From assembly GCF_039539965.1 (NCBI RefSeq), contig NZ_BAABED010000001.1:3534001-3598000 (forward strand): a DNA stretch of 64,000 bases. Reading direction: 5' to 3'. Under the pieces are notes generated by a model. It worked only from the letters and a program-made list of their open reading frames with translations, was not told the origin of the DNA and made no database searches. Positions 40,785 to 49,499 of this stretch are shown in pieces. Source of the stretch: Arthrobacter methylotrophus (GTDB lineage Bacteria > Actinomycetota > Actinomycetes > Actinomycetales > Micrococcaceae). Each line of letters begins with the position of its first letter. Within the stretch, counting starts at the first letter, position 1. The position numbers were made by a program, and so were the translations under genes.

Positions 40785-40806
40785 TTAAGAAGCTCTTAAG
40801 AACTCC
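40785..40806 (-). promoter_or_regulatory. PmrA/QseB-like direct-repeat site upstream of the PAP2 operon
   Basis: On the minus strand it reads CTTAAG, AGCTT, CTTAAA: two half-sites in 11-base register, matching the PmrA-type YTTAAK-N5-YTTAAK consensus. It lies 65 bases upstream of the PAP2 start, a normal position for autoregulation by the regulator at 38543-39217. Confidence 0.65.
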
Positions 40807-40921
40807 GGAGCCTGCCATTCTCCCCATTGACCCTGTGAGTGACCCCGCGAGGGCCTTGACCCGTGAGATGCCGGAGCACAGAGTTTAGGGACGCACTGTC
40901 CGCTCAATCGAAGGATCTGGA

Positions 40922-41710
40922 ATGTCCGAATTTGCGATCTCGAAAGACGGTACCCGCATCAGGTATGACCGGCACGGCGAAGGACCCGCCGTGCTACTGG
41001 TGGCTGGTGCGATGCAGTTCAGGGGCTTCGACCCCACCACGGTGGAGATGGCCAAGCTCCTGGCTGCCAAGGGGTTCACGGTGTTGCACTATGACAGGCG
41101 CGGCCGTGGAGAAAGCGCCGACGCCCCGTCTTTCACCCTCAAGGACAACATCGACGATCTCGCCACACTCATCGACATCGCAGGAGGCGAAGCGGCGCTC
41201 TTCGGAAGCTCTTCCGGCGGCGCGATCTCCCTGGCAGCGGCGGCTGCGGGCTTACCCGTCACGAAGCTAGCGCTTTGGGAGACTCCGCTGAGCGAAGAAC
41301 TCGGCACCGGCGGGGCGGAGTTCCTTGCCGGTCTCCAGGAACGGATCGCGTCCGGAGACAAGGCGGGCACCATCGAGTACTACATGAAGGACATGCCACC
41401 GGAATGGCTGGCGGGCGCCAAGAACAGTCCCGGATGGCCCATCATGCTCGAGTTGGGTCCCAGTCTCTCGGCCGACGCCGAATCCCTGGCGTGGACCCAG
41501 TCCGCGCCACGCGTTGAACTCTGGTCCAATGTCACCCAGCCGACCCTCGCGATCGTTGGCGAGCAAACCTTGCCGATCATGACGGACGCCGCCCGCTCCA
41601 TCGTGGCCAATATCCCCAGTGCCCGCAAAGCGACCATTCCAGGCGCCAACCACAGCTGGGAACCCGGGGTCATGGCTGACATGCTGGCTGAGTTCCTCGC
41701 CGCAGAATAA
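40922..41710 (+). CDS. Alpha/beta hydrolase
   Basis: 262 residues starting at ATG 40922. The catalytic triad is visible: nucleophile Ser in the elbow FGSSSGGAIS, an acid near VGEQTLPIMTDA and His in PGANHSWEP. The oxyanion motif and HYDRRGRGES segment match the HG/hydrolase-fold esterases and peroxidase-like proteins. The leader has AAGGATCTGGA before the ATG. It stands apart from the neighbouring genes; the substrate is unknown. Confidence 0.9.
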   Translation: MSEFAISKDGTRIRYDRHGEGPAVLLVAGAMQFRGFDPTTVEMAKLLAAKGFTVLHYDRRGRGESADAPSFTLKDNIDDLATLIDIAGGEAALFGSSSGGAISLAAAAAGLPVTKLALWETPLSEELGTGGAEFLAGLQERIASGDKAGTIEYYMKDMPPEWLAGAKNSPGWPIMLELGPSLSADAESLAWTQSAPRVELWSNVTQPTLAIVGEQTLPIMTDAARSIVANIPSARKATIPGANHSWEPGVMADMLAEFLAAE

Positions 41711-41726
41711 AGCCGGGTTCCAAGCC

Positions 41727-42602
41727 ATGGACCTGGCTGCGACCGCCGTCGAACTCTACACGCTGGTTCCTTCGGCGTTCACGGCGTCCCGCACTGCCCG
41801 GGCCAAGGAAGCCAAGTCCGCCGGGGACGCCGAGCTGGCGAAACAGATCGCCCAACTGCCCAAGCCTTCGACGGCGGCGTGGGCGGTCAATATGCTTGTC
41901 CGCCACGGCACGAGGGAATTCGCGAGCGTCTTGGAGCTCGGGGCGTCGCTGGGGAGGGCCCAGGAGCAGCAAGACCACGACCGTCTCCGGACGCTCGGCC
42001 AGCAGCGCCCGCGCGTGCTGGCCGCCGCCGTCGAGCAGGCCCGTGCGGTGGCAGAAGGCCTGGGCGTCAAGGTCAGTGGCGCCACCGCGTTGGAAGTCGA
42101 GGCGACGTTGAGGGCCGCGATGACGGATCCGGGCGCTGCCGCAGCGCTCCGCAGCGGACGATTGGTGCGCTCGCTCTCCACGAATGGATTGGAACCCGTG
42201 GACCTCGCCGGCGCGGTGGCGGTGCCGGGCCCACTTCCCGTCGCGGTTACCAGCACAGAAGAGCCCGACGACGGCGGCCCGCAGCGCGAGGGGGCAGCGG
42301 CGCAGCGGGAAAGCGAGAAGGTACACGCCGCCCTCGTGGATGCTGAGCGCAAGGCGGACGATGCCGAGATGGAACTTGCCCAGGCCGAGCGCGAAAAGGC
42401 GGAGGCCGTGCGCCGGGGTGAGCAACTCGCCATCGAGGTCAAAGCTGCCAAAGACAGGCTGGCCGCGTTGCAGCAGGAGCTTGCCGCCACGGAATGGGCG
42501 ATCACCGTGGCCGAGCGGAATCGGAAAGTGGCGGCCCGGCTGGCAGGCAGGGAGCGCCGGACTGCGGAAACAACGCGGACCCGGCTGGAGGAGCTGCGCT
42601 AG
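41727..42602 (+). CDS. Conserved hypothetical protein with long coiled coil
   Basis: 291 residues from ATG 41727 (the frame runs on upstream through the hydrolase gene and is not the start). No catalytic motif is seen. The N-terminal half is Ala-rich with the string LPKPSTAAWAVNMLVRHG; the second half (about 190-290) is a charged coiled coil rich in Glu, Ala, Arg and Lys. It starts 17 bases after the hydrolase stop, so they may share a transcript. I do not recognise the family; a structural or DNA-binding role is possible. Confidence 0.75.
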   Translation: MDLAATAVELYTLVPSAFTASRTARAKEAKSAGDAELAKQIAQLPKPSTAAWAVNMLVRHGTREFASVLELGASLGRAQEQQDHDRLRTLGQQRPRVLAAAVEQARAVAEGLGVKVSGATALEVEATLRAAMTDPGAAAALRSGRLVRSLSTNGLEPVDLAGAVAVPGPLPVAVTSTEEPDDGGPQREGAAAQRESEKVHAALVDAERKADDAEMELAQAEREKAEAVRRGEQLAIEVKAAKDRLAALQQELAATEWAITVAERNRKVAARLAGRERRTAETTRTRLEELR

Positions 42603-42817
42603 GACGGAGCTCGACGGGGCGCACGTCACGCCCAGCAGGCTTTTGGCAGATCGTGCTCGCCAAGGCCCCGGAAATCCGGGCTTTGGCAGGCTGCAGACCC
42701 TCTAAAAGATGTCATGCGTGACGCGGAACCAGTTTCCCATCTCGGGATCCCTTTTGGGCAGGCCCGCTCTGTGCTAAACCAAAGCCAGATGCACCGACGC
42801 GTCCAAGGAGAACCACC

Positions 42818-44269
42818 ATGAGCACAACGACGGATAAAGGACCGGGCCGAGGACTGGAGATCCGGTCGATCGACTACGTTCCGCTGGACGAGCGGCACGG
42901 CAAAGTCTCACACATCGGACCGTTGTGGTTCATCAGCAACGCCCAGATCGCCACCCTGGCCGTGGGGTTGATCAGTATCACCACCGGCGGCAACCTGATC
43001 TGGTCGCTGATCGCGATCGCCGTCGGGGTCCTCGTGGGCACACTGTTCATGGCCGCGCACTCCTCGCAGGGTCCCCAGCTCGGCCTGCCACAGATGATCC
43101 AGTCCCGGCCGCAATTCGGCTACATCGGCGCCCTGCTGGTATGGCTCTTCGCCTATCTTCAGTACGCCGGCTTCAACATTTTCAATACCATCCTGGCCGG
43201 CCAGGCCATCTCGGAATCGGTGAACTTCGGCTCCCAAAACCTCTGGTTCTGGGTGGTCACCCTTGTGGCCGTGATCATCGCACTCTTCGGTTATGACCTC
43301 ATCCACGCATTCGAGCGCTACCTGACGTACCTGACCATCGTCATGCTGGCGCTGCTCACAGTGGCGGCCTTCAAACTGGCCACACCTGCCGGGGCATACA
43401 ACCTTGCCGACTTCCATCTCGTGCCGTTCCTGGGCCAGCTTGGCGTCGCAGCCGGCTATCAGATCTCCTGGGCCATCTACGTCTCCGACTACTCCCGCTA
43501 CCTGCCGCCTGCCAGCGGACGGGGCACTTTTCGGTGGACGTTCTGGGGCAGCGCCTTGGGTGGTATTTGGGTGATGTTCCTGGGCGCGTACATTGGTTCC
43601 GCTGCCGGAGAGAACTTCGAAACGATCGGTTCAATCAAATCCACCGCCGACCAGCTCTTCGGCGGATTCGGCGGGATCGCCCTGTTCGTCGCCGCCCTGG
43701 GTCTGCTGTCCGTGACCGCGCTGAACATGTACGGCGGTTCGCTGACCTTGATTTCGTCTATCGACAGCGTGCGTCAGATCCGGCCGACCCTGCGGCTCCG
43801 GATCATCACGATCGCCATCACCGCCCTGATTTCCGTGGTCTTGGCAAACCTCGCCTCGGCCGACTTCCTGGCCAATTTCAACGACTTCCTGCTGCTGGTG
43901 TTGTACTTCTTCATTCCGTGGACGGCGGTCAACCTCACCGACTACTTCATCGTCCGCAAGGGCCACTACGCCATCGCTGAGATCTTCAAGCCCGACGGGA
44001 TCTACGGACGCTGGGGTTGGCCCGGCATCATCTCCTACCTCGTTGGATTTGTGCTGATGATTCCGTTCTTCTCCGCCGGAAAGCTGTTCGTCGGTTTCAT
44101 CGCCCAGGCCATGGATGGCGCCGATATCTCGCTGTTTATCGGACTTCCGGTCTCCGCAGCGCTGTATTGGCTGATGACCCGGGGTGTCGACGTCGACGCT
44201 GAGACCCGCTTGGCCAAGGCAGAGGCCGACGCCTTGGATGCGGCCGCGCACCACCACGTCCTGCCGTAG
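42818..44269 (+). CDS. NCS1-family nucleobase permease
   Basis: 483 residues with about 12 membrane segments. The NCS1 signatures are HSSQGPQLGLPQMIQSRPQFG in the second helix loop and WAIYVSDYSRYLP in helix 6, with the FFIPWTAVNLTDYFIVRKG loop near helix 10. It should import cytosine, uracil, allantoin or a related purine/pyrimidine with Na+ or H+. The start ATG has AAGGAGAACCACC upstream. There is no catabolic gene beside it, so the substrate is undecided. Confidence 0.9.
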   Translation: MSTTTDKGPGRGLEIRSIDYVPLDERHGKVSHIGPLWFISNAQIATLAVGLISITTGGNLIWSLIAIAVGVLVGTLFMAAHSSQGPQLGLPQMIQSRPQFGYIGALLVWLFAYLQYAGFNIFNTILAGQAISESVNFGSQNLWFWVVTLVAVIIALFGYDLIHAFERYLTYLTIVMLALLTVAAFKLATPAGAYNLADFHLVPFLGQLGVAAGYQISWAIYVSDYSRYLPPASGRGTFRWTFWGSALGGIWVMFLGAYIGSAAGENFETIGSIKSTADQLFGGFGGIALFVAALGLLSVTALNMYGGSLTLISSIDSVRQIRPTLRLRIITIAITALISVVLANLASADFLANFNDFLLLVLYFFIPWTAVNLTDYFIVRKGHYAIAEIFKPDGIYGRWGWPGIISYLVGFVLMIPFFSAGKLFVGFIAQAMDGADISLFIGLPVSAALYWLMTRGVDVDAETRLAKAEADALDAAAHHHVLP

Positions 44270-44311
44270 CTCCGCCGCACGGCACCGGAAGCCGGTCGGT
44301 AATGCCGGGAG

Positions 44312-45892
44312 TCACGCAGTGGCGATGACCGCGGAGGTCGCCAAAACGTTGCCGGACTTATCCAAAGCGTCGACGGCGGCCCTCGGCGCCGCAGCCACCG
44401 CCGTCGACGTTTCAAAGCCCCGACGCGGAACCGTCACTGCTTCGGACATGGACCCGGGGCCGGTTCCGGTGAGGAACCTCCATCTGGCCACCTCGGTTGC
44501 ACCGTTCCAGCTGGTGTAGAGCTGCATTGTGGACCCGTTGCCCGGAACCGCCACGAGATCGGGGACTGTGTCCGGCCGACTTGTCCACGGGGAGCGGTAC
44601 GTGCGATAAGAAGCATCGCCCAGCCCGGTAGCCTCATACACGGCCTTTCCGTCGGGAGTGAATTCAGTAGCGGCAGGGTCCGCTCCCCAGCCCACCAGGA
44701 AGTGTCCGTTATCCAGAAACTGCAGGTTTCCTTCCGCGTCGCCTCGGTGGCCGCCCCTGCTGAACTCCTGTTTGACGACGGCGGTGCGCGCCTTTTCGTC
44801 GACGGCGAGCAGGAGCCCGCGGGACGTCCCCGTGTTCCCTTGGTTGTAATGGTTGTCGAACATGCTGATGATGCCGTTGGGTCGCCGGCGAACATCATGC
44901 TGCCACGCGAAGACAGACTCCGGAGTCATGGCAAAGTCACTCCGTTTTCCGCCCAGGCGCCAACGGATCTTCCCATCCGAACGGCCTATCAAGTACGCGG
45001 TATGCGTGTGACGGGACGAAACGAGGAGCGCATCGCCACTCTCGTCCACGGAATTGAGATGGAAGGGATCGAACGCTTTCGTGGCGTCTGAGCCGTCGGC
45101 CTTGGGGCTATCGGACGGGCGCACATAGGACTCGCCTATGTCGATGTGGTCCGAGGCTACCCAGTCGAAGAGGACCGCACCGGAGCGGATGCCGATTTCC
45201 TGGACATGGCAATCGAACATGTAACCTTGAGCGGGTCCGCCCACCGACGTCAAGTCATGCCGAACGGTCGGGTAGGAAATCATTAAGGCCGTCCCGGCCG
45301 AAGTGATAGTGAATTCATGGAGATCGGCCTGCAAGCCGTTGCCAGTATTGACTTCGGCCACGGTCCGGTAGCGAGCGTCCTTGACGATGCCCTTTCCGGC
45401 ACCGTGTCCACCGGCTCCAATGCCAGTCCAGTAAGTGAGGACAGGATGGCCCTCAAAGACCTGCACGCGAAGGTCGGTCACGCCCGCACCAGTCGGTTCC
45501 ATCCATACCGGCTCCCCCCGGTTGTCGATGATCAGGCCATTGCTGCCGTGGCCCATCGGCCCGACAAAAAGCAGGCCTGCCCCAGTGGCCCCCGTGGCCC
45601 AACTGGCAACGCGCGCAGCTGTCAAAGAAGTGGAGACGAAGCTCCGGATCGTGGGTGCGGAAGCCGTGGTGCTCGGCGACGGCGACGCTGCCGGCGTCGG
45701 TGTAGCTGCGGTGACTGAAACCGTTCCGCCGGGCAACACGCCTGCCCTGGCAATGCCCAGCCCGGCGACCACTCCCGCGCCCGCGATCCCTGCCCCCGAA
45801 AGGAACCCGCGACGGCTCATTCTGAAGCGAGCCTCGCGGCCTTCCCGGGAGTCAGTTCGCTCGCCATTCCCGGACCCCGTGTTCTGCTCCAT
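44312..45892 (-). CDS. Tat-exported arylsulfotransferase-like protein
   Basis: 526 residues from ATG 45892; a start at the Met before SRRGFLSG (45820) is possible. The Tat signal is MSRRGFLSGAGIAGAGVVA. The mature part is a beta-propeller of the ASST/arylsulfotransferase (PF14269-like) family, with ADLHEFTITSAGTALMISYP, FDCHVQEI, FDPFHLNSVDESGDALLVSS, WQHDVRRRPNGIISMFDNH in order; the His residues in LHEFTI and WQHDV are the typical ones. The C-terminal 40 residues are Ala-rich. It is convergent with the NCS1 permease. Confidence 0.87.
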   Translation of the reverse strand: MEQNTGSGNGERTDSREGREARFRMSRRGFLSGAGIAGAGVVAGLGIARAGVLPGGTVSVTAATPTPAASPSPSTTASAPTIRSFVSTSLTAARVASWATGATGAGLLFVGPMGHGSNGLIIDNRGEPVWMEPTGAGVTDLRVQVFEGHPVLTYWTGIGAGGHGAGKGIVKDARYRTVAEVNTGNGLQADLHEFTITSAGTALMISYPTVRHDLTSVGGPAQGYMFDCHVQEIGIRSGAVLFDWVASDHIDIGESYVRPSDSPKADGSDATKAFDPFHLNSVDESGDALLVSSRHTHTAYLIGRSDGKIRWRLGGKRSDFAMTPESVFAWQHDVRRRPNGIISMFDNHYNQGNTGTSRGLLLAVDEKARTAVVKQEFSRGGHRGDAEGNLQFLDNGHFLVGWGADPAATEFTPDGKAVYEATGLGDASYRTYRSPWTSRPDTVPDLVAVPGNGSTMQLYTSWNGATEVARWRFLTGTGPGSMSEAVTVPRRGFETSTAVAAAPRAAVDALDKSGNVLATSAVIATA

Positions 45893-46108
45893 TCCCTCAG
45901 GATAGAACCGGTTCACGGCACGGGACCCGCGCATAAGCTGCAAGTTTGCCGTAAACCGGCGGGGCGGGAACCCGACGTCTGCTGCTGGCCTTCTCGGCGT
46001 CACGCAGAGCAAGTTTTAGGGTGCCTCGCATCGACTGCGGCCCGGGATTCCGGGGGCCGAGGCGAACCCGAGTGCCAAAAAGGTGCGTAGCGTGACGCGG
46101 AGCTTGGG

Positions 46109-46513
46109 TTATCGCCTGGCGTGGGCGGATGCGTAGTCCCGGTCGCTGACGGGTTCACGCCATGTGGCGCTCTCCCCGTTGTCGTGTTCCACCAAGGCCA
46201 GGTGGCACATCATGTTGTCCTGCGTTGCGCCATGCCAGTGTTCCTCGCCGGGCGGCGTGTGGACGGTGTCTCCTGCGCGCATGAGGACCACGCTGCCGTC
46301 CCGTGTGGCAACAAGACCGATTCCGTCGGTACAGTGCAGGGTCTGGCCGAAGGGATGGGAATGCCAGTTCGTGCGGGCACCTGGCGTGAAGCGGACCAGT
46401 GCCGCGACGAGACGCGAGGGCGCCTCCCCGTTGTGGAGTGAGTTGAGGTAGACGTCTCCTGTGAACCTTTCGTTCGGGGCTTTGGCCGTGGGCGTAGGCG
46501 GTACGAGTTTCAT
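46109..46513 (-). CDS. Cupin-domain protein
   Basis: 134 residues with one cupin barrel: motif 1 is NWHSHPFGQTLHCTDGIG and motif 2 PPGEEHWHGATQDN, which together supply His residues and one Glu for a metal. Proteins of this class act as carboxymuconolactone-related or mandelonitrile-lyase-like enzymes, but the substrate cannot be deduced. The start ATG has AAAGGAACG upstream. A 14-base palindrome sits about 70 bases upstream. Confidence 0.88.
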   Translation of the reverse strand: MKLVPPTPTAKAPNERFTGDVYLNSLHNGEAPSRLVAALVRFTPGARTNWHSHPFGQTLHCTDGIGLVATRDGSVVLMRAGDTVHTPPGEEHWHGATQDNMMCHLALVEHDNGESATWREPVSDRDYASAHARR

Positions 46514-46584
46514 CGTGCGTTCCTTTGGCTAGTGCAACGGAGGACTGATTCAAGGAAACCAGTCCCTGCCTCCGCGTGGGAGTG

Positions 46585-46598
46585 CCTGTTATAACAGG
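46585..46598. promoter_or_regulatory. Perfect 14-base palindrome upstream of the cupin gene
   Basis: CCTGTTA immediately followed by TAACAGG, unspaced, in the spacer between DUF4389 and the cupin gene. It is placed as an operator or promoter element of the cupin gene would be. The regulator is unknown. Confidence 0.45.
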
Positions 46599-46615
46599 TA
46601 CTGCCAGTGCCTGTC

Positions 46616-47533
46616 TCAGTCGCTGCCTGGGGTTTCCGGGGCTCGGCGCGGCTCGAGCGGCCCCTGGTCCAAGCGGAACGGCGGATACTTGTCGCTCATC
46701 AGTGCAACGTAGGTGATGGTCCTATAGACCCATCGGTTGATTCCCATGATCAAGGTGAAGAGTCCCCAGCGGTAGACACCGGTGAACAGCAGGATCACGG
46801 CAGCGATGAACACGAGGAAGCCGAGCAGCGATATCCCGTTTGTCCCACCCTCAGTGGAGGATCTCCAGATGCTGCCGGTGAGCAATCCGACAATAACCAC
46901 GTGCGGAAGGGCGAGAAGCCAGGACTTGACGAGCACTTGCCAGTGGGAGAGCTTTTCGGGATAGTCCACTTCGAAGGTGGCAGGATAGTCGGTGTGCGCG
47001 AGGGTAAATGGCGGGTAGTGGTCGGTGCCCAGCACTCCGGTGGCGTAGAAAGCCACCCGCCAATTCCAGCGCATGACCCCAACGGTGAAGTGGAAAAGCG
47101 ATGCCGGGTAGCGGCCGGTAAACAGGATCACAAATCCTGCAGCGATAGTCACCACGACTGAGGCAAAGCCGAGGAACGCGAGCACTATGTAGTGCGGAAT
47201 GGCGAGGAACCATTTGACGAGCCATTTCCATCGCGAGAGATTCGGATCCAGATGTCCTTCCAACCGTGACGGATAAGCCCCTCCTGCTTCTCCGCTGCCT
47301 CCCGGAAGGGAGGGGAACATTCTCCCTCCGAGTCCGGCTGCCCCAAGGATAATCAGCGCGGCTCCAACCGCGAGCATCGCGAGCCCTGCGGGGAGCGACC
47401 GGGAATTGACGAAAACGCCGGCAGAACCAGCAGCGAGCAAGTCTCCCAAGATCACAAAGAACATGTGCACGGGACTCATTTTCTCCCTTGGCGGGTTGGG
47501 ATACGCGACGGTTCCGGCTGCGTTGTTATTCAT
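46616..47533 (-). CDS. DUF4389 membrane protein
   Basis: 305 residues with two copies of a DUF4389 unit (WKWLVKWFLAIPHYIVLAFL and HWQVLVKSWLLALPHVVIVGL), each followed by strongly hydrophobic helices and a FTGRYP / FTGVYR turn. Two more helices lie at the N-terminus, making about six to seven membrane segments. It is conserved in actinobacteria without a proven role. It ends 102 bases upstream of the cupin start. Confidence 0.85.
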   Translation of the reverse strand: MNNNAAGTVAYPNPPREKMSPVHMFFVILGDLLAAGSAGVFVNSRSLPAGLAMLAVGAALIILGAAGLGGRMFPSLPGGSGEAGGAYPSRLEGHLDPNLSRWKWLVKWFLAIPHYIVLAFLGFASVVVTIAAGFVILFTGRYPASLFHFTVGVMRWNWRVAFYATGVLGTDHYPPFTLAHTDYPATFEVDYPEKLSHWQVLVKSWLLALPHVVIVGLLTGSIWRSSTEGGTNGISLLGFLVFIAAVILLFTGVYRWGLFTLIMGINRWVYRTITYVALMSDKYPPFRLDQGPLEPRRAPETPGSD

Positions 47534-47570
47534 TGTTTGATCCTGGGTTTCTAAGATGGTGCCTGGGTTC

Positions 47571-48605
47571 CTATATGGTGATCGCGATTTTCCCGCGGGT
47601 TCTACCGGCGTCGAAATAGCGCATTGCCTCGGGGACCTGCTCTAGAGGATAGATGCGGTCGACCACCGGCGTAAGTACCCTTGATTCGATGAGTACGGCG
47701 AGGTGTTCGAGGTCTTCCGTGCCCTGGGTGCCCAGGACCATGGTCAGCCGCTGACGGATGAACAGGGACAAGGCCACGCCCCGGAACTGTCTGTCGATGC
47801 TGCCCGTCCAGGAGCCGCCTTCCTCACCACCGATGATGACGGCGGTGCCGGTGGGAGTTAGTGCGCTCCGGAGACGCGCCAGGGTGGGATTCCCAGCGAC
47901 GTCCAGGATCAGCTCATAGTGTCCAGTTCCATCGGCGAAGTCCTGTTTGGTGTAGTCGATGACGTGGTCGGCGCCAAAGCCGCGCACCGCGTCCATTTTC
48001 GCTGTGCTGCAAACGCCCGTGACCTCGGCCCCGGACGCCTTGGCGAGCTGCACTGCATAGCTGCCCACTCCCCCTGAGGCACCAAGGATCAGCACCTCCT
48101 GTCCCGACAATATCTGGGTGGCGGCGCGGAGGGCCTGCAGTGCAGTGCAACCGGAAACCGGGACCACGGCGGCCTGTTCGAAACTGATGTTCCTTGGTTT
48201 GCGAGCGAGTTGGTTCTCGCGGGACGTGGCATATTCAGCGAAAGAACCTTTCCCGACGCCGAAAACGTGGTCTCCCGCGGTGAACCGGGTCACTTCAGCT
48301 CCGACCGCCACGACGGTACCTGCCAGATCCATCCCTGGCACGGGGTTCCTGGGGGCGCGGAGGCCGTAGGCCAGACGCACCGCGTAAGGCAGGCCGCGGG
48401 TTACGTGCCATGTGCCACGGTCCAGGCCCGCAGCGTGGACCCGAATCAGCACTTCGTTCCCGGCGATCTTCGCTCGGGGGATCTGCGCCAGGTGCAGGAC
48501 GTCGGCGGAACCGTAAGCTTCCTGCACGATGGCCCGCATCCTGGGCTCCGGCGCGGGCGGGCCATCTGAAAATTGGGTCTCCGAAACATGCTGGCCAGAG
48601 GTCAT
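47571..48605 (-). CDS. NAD(P)-dependent alcohol dehydrogenase, quinone-oxidoreductase-like
   Basis: 344 residues from ATG 48605 (AAAGGAAC upstream); the frame starts at 48638. It has the GroES-like domain (MRAIVQEAYGSADVLHLAQI) and the Rossmann site GASGGVGSYAVQLAK of the medium-chain dehydrogenases, but lacks the structural-zinc cysteine set. It is thus a zinc-free quinone/enone oxidoreductase or crotonyl-type enzyme. It is divergent from a TetR gene with tandem repeats and operator sites between them, so it is likely its target. Confidence 0.9.
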   Translation of the reverse strand: MTSGQHVSETQFSDGPPAPEPRMRAIVQEAYGSADVLHLAQIPRAKIAGNEVLIRVHAAGLDRGTWHVTRGLPYAVRLAYGLRAPRNPVPGMDLAGTVVAVGAEVTRFTAGDHVFGVGKGSFAEYATSRENQLARKPRNISFEQAAVVPVSGCTALQALRAATQILSGQEVLILGASGGVGSYAVQLAKASGAEVTGVCSTAKMDAVRGFGADHVIDYTKQDFADGTGHYELILDVAGNPTLARLRSALTPTGTAVIIGGEEGGSWTGSIDRQFRGVALSLFIRQRLTMVLGTQGTEDLEHLAVLIESRVLTPVVDRIYPLEQVPEAMRYFDAGRTRGKIAITI

Positions 48606-48616
48606 TGCCGTTCCTT

Positions 48617-48662
48617 TCACAACATTTGGTGTGCGCAACTCACAACATTTGGTGTGCGCAAC
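48617..48662. repeat. 23-base perfect tandem repeat (two copies)
   Basis: Two identical 23-base units (48617-48639, 48640-48662; core CACAACATTTGGTGTGCGCAA) stand head to tail in the leader of the dehydrogenase gene, 12 bases upstream of its start on the minus strand. It may be an RNA or protein binding region, or a recent slippage duplication. Confidence 0.8.
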
Positions 48663-48670
48663 AGGATTTT

Positions 48671-48710
48671 CGTACGCTGTACTAAGGAGAGAGTATCGTA
48701 CAGTGTACTA
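48671..48710. promoter_or_regulatory. Paired TetR-type operator half-sites between ADH and TetR genes
   Basis: CGTACGCTGTACTA (48671) and CGTACAGTGTACTA (48697) are 26 bases apart and 12 of 14 identical; each contains the quasi-palindrome GTAC-N3-GTAC. They are in the divergent promoter region of the TetR gene, as expected of its operators. Confidence 0.7.
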
Positions 48711-48734
48711 AACCACTAGAGCCAAAGGAGCCCC

Positions 48735-49460
48735 ATGTCAACAACGCAAGCCGTCCCATCGCAGCGCCTCCCGCTCAGCCGGGAACGGGTGCTCGGCTGC
48801 GCAGTGGATCTCGCAGATGAGTCGGGAATCGCCGCGCTGACCATTCGCTCGCTTGCTCAAAGCATGGGAACCAAGCCCATGTCTCTTTACTATTACGTGG
48901 CCAACAAAGATGAAATCCTGGACGGCATCGTGGACATCGTCTTCGGCGAAATCGAACTGCCTTCTCCCGCAGGCGACTGGCGGGAGGAAATGCAGCGAAG
49001 GGCGCACGCCATGCGCGCAGCGCTCAGAAGGCATCCATGGGCGGTCGGCCTGCTGGAAAGCCGTTCTTCCCCTGGCCCAGCGACCCTGCGCCACCACGAA
49101 GCGACTTTGGGCACCTTGAGGGCGGCTGGGTTTTCGATTCAGATGACCGCCCATGCCTACGCGTTGCTGGACAGCTATATCTACGGGTTCGCGCTCCAGG
49201 AAGCCGCCCTGCCGTTCAATAGCCGGGACACCGCTGCCGAAATCACAGCACCCATCGTTGAGCGCTTTTCCACCGGAAAATACCCCCGCATGATGGAGAT
49301 TGCGGCCGAACACGTCCTTAAGCCCGGCTATGACTTCGGCGACGAGTTCGACTTCGGGCTAGACCTCATCCTTGACGGCCTCAGCCGGTCGATTCCCGGC
49401 GACGGCGGAGACAAGGAACGACACCCGGGTGAATGCGAGCAGATCGATGGACACCAGTAG
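48735..49460 (+). CDS. TetR/AcrR-family regulator with TetR_C_1-type domain
   Basis: 241 residues from ATG 48735 (AAAGGAGCCCC upstream). The helix-turn-helix is GIAALTIRSLAQSMGTKPMSLYYYVANKDEIL; the C-terminal domain (YALLDSYIYGFALQEAALPF) is of the TetR_C_1 type seen in TetR-class drug sensors. It is divergent from the dehydrogenase and flanked by matched operator half-sites and tandem repeats. It should respond to a small molecule that the dehydrogenase acts on; the ligand is not known. Confidence 0.92.
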   Translation: MSTTQAVPSQRLPLSRERVLGCAVDLADESGIAALTIRSLAQSMGTKPMSLYYYVANKDEILDGIVDIVFGEIELPSPAGDWREEMQRRAHAMRAALRRHPWAVGLLESRSSPGPATLRHHEATLGTLRAAGFSIQMTAHAYALLDSYIYGFALQEAALPFNSRDTAAEITAPIVERFSTGKYPRMMEIAAEHVLKPGYDFGDEFDFGLDLILDGLSRSIPGDGGDKERHPGECEQIDGHQ

Positions 49461-49499
49461 GCAGCGGCACAGATGGTGCAGCGGAAAAGCATGACAAGA

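Noticed and set aside
48617..48662. CRISPR-like tandem repeats
   Set aside because: Only two copies with no spacer between them and no cas genes.
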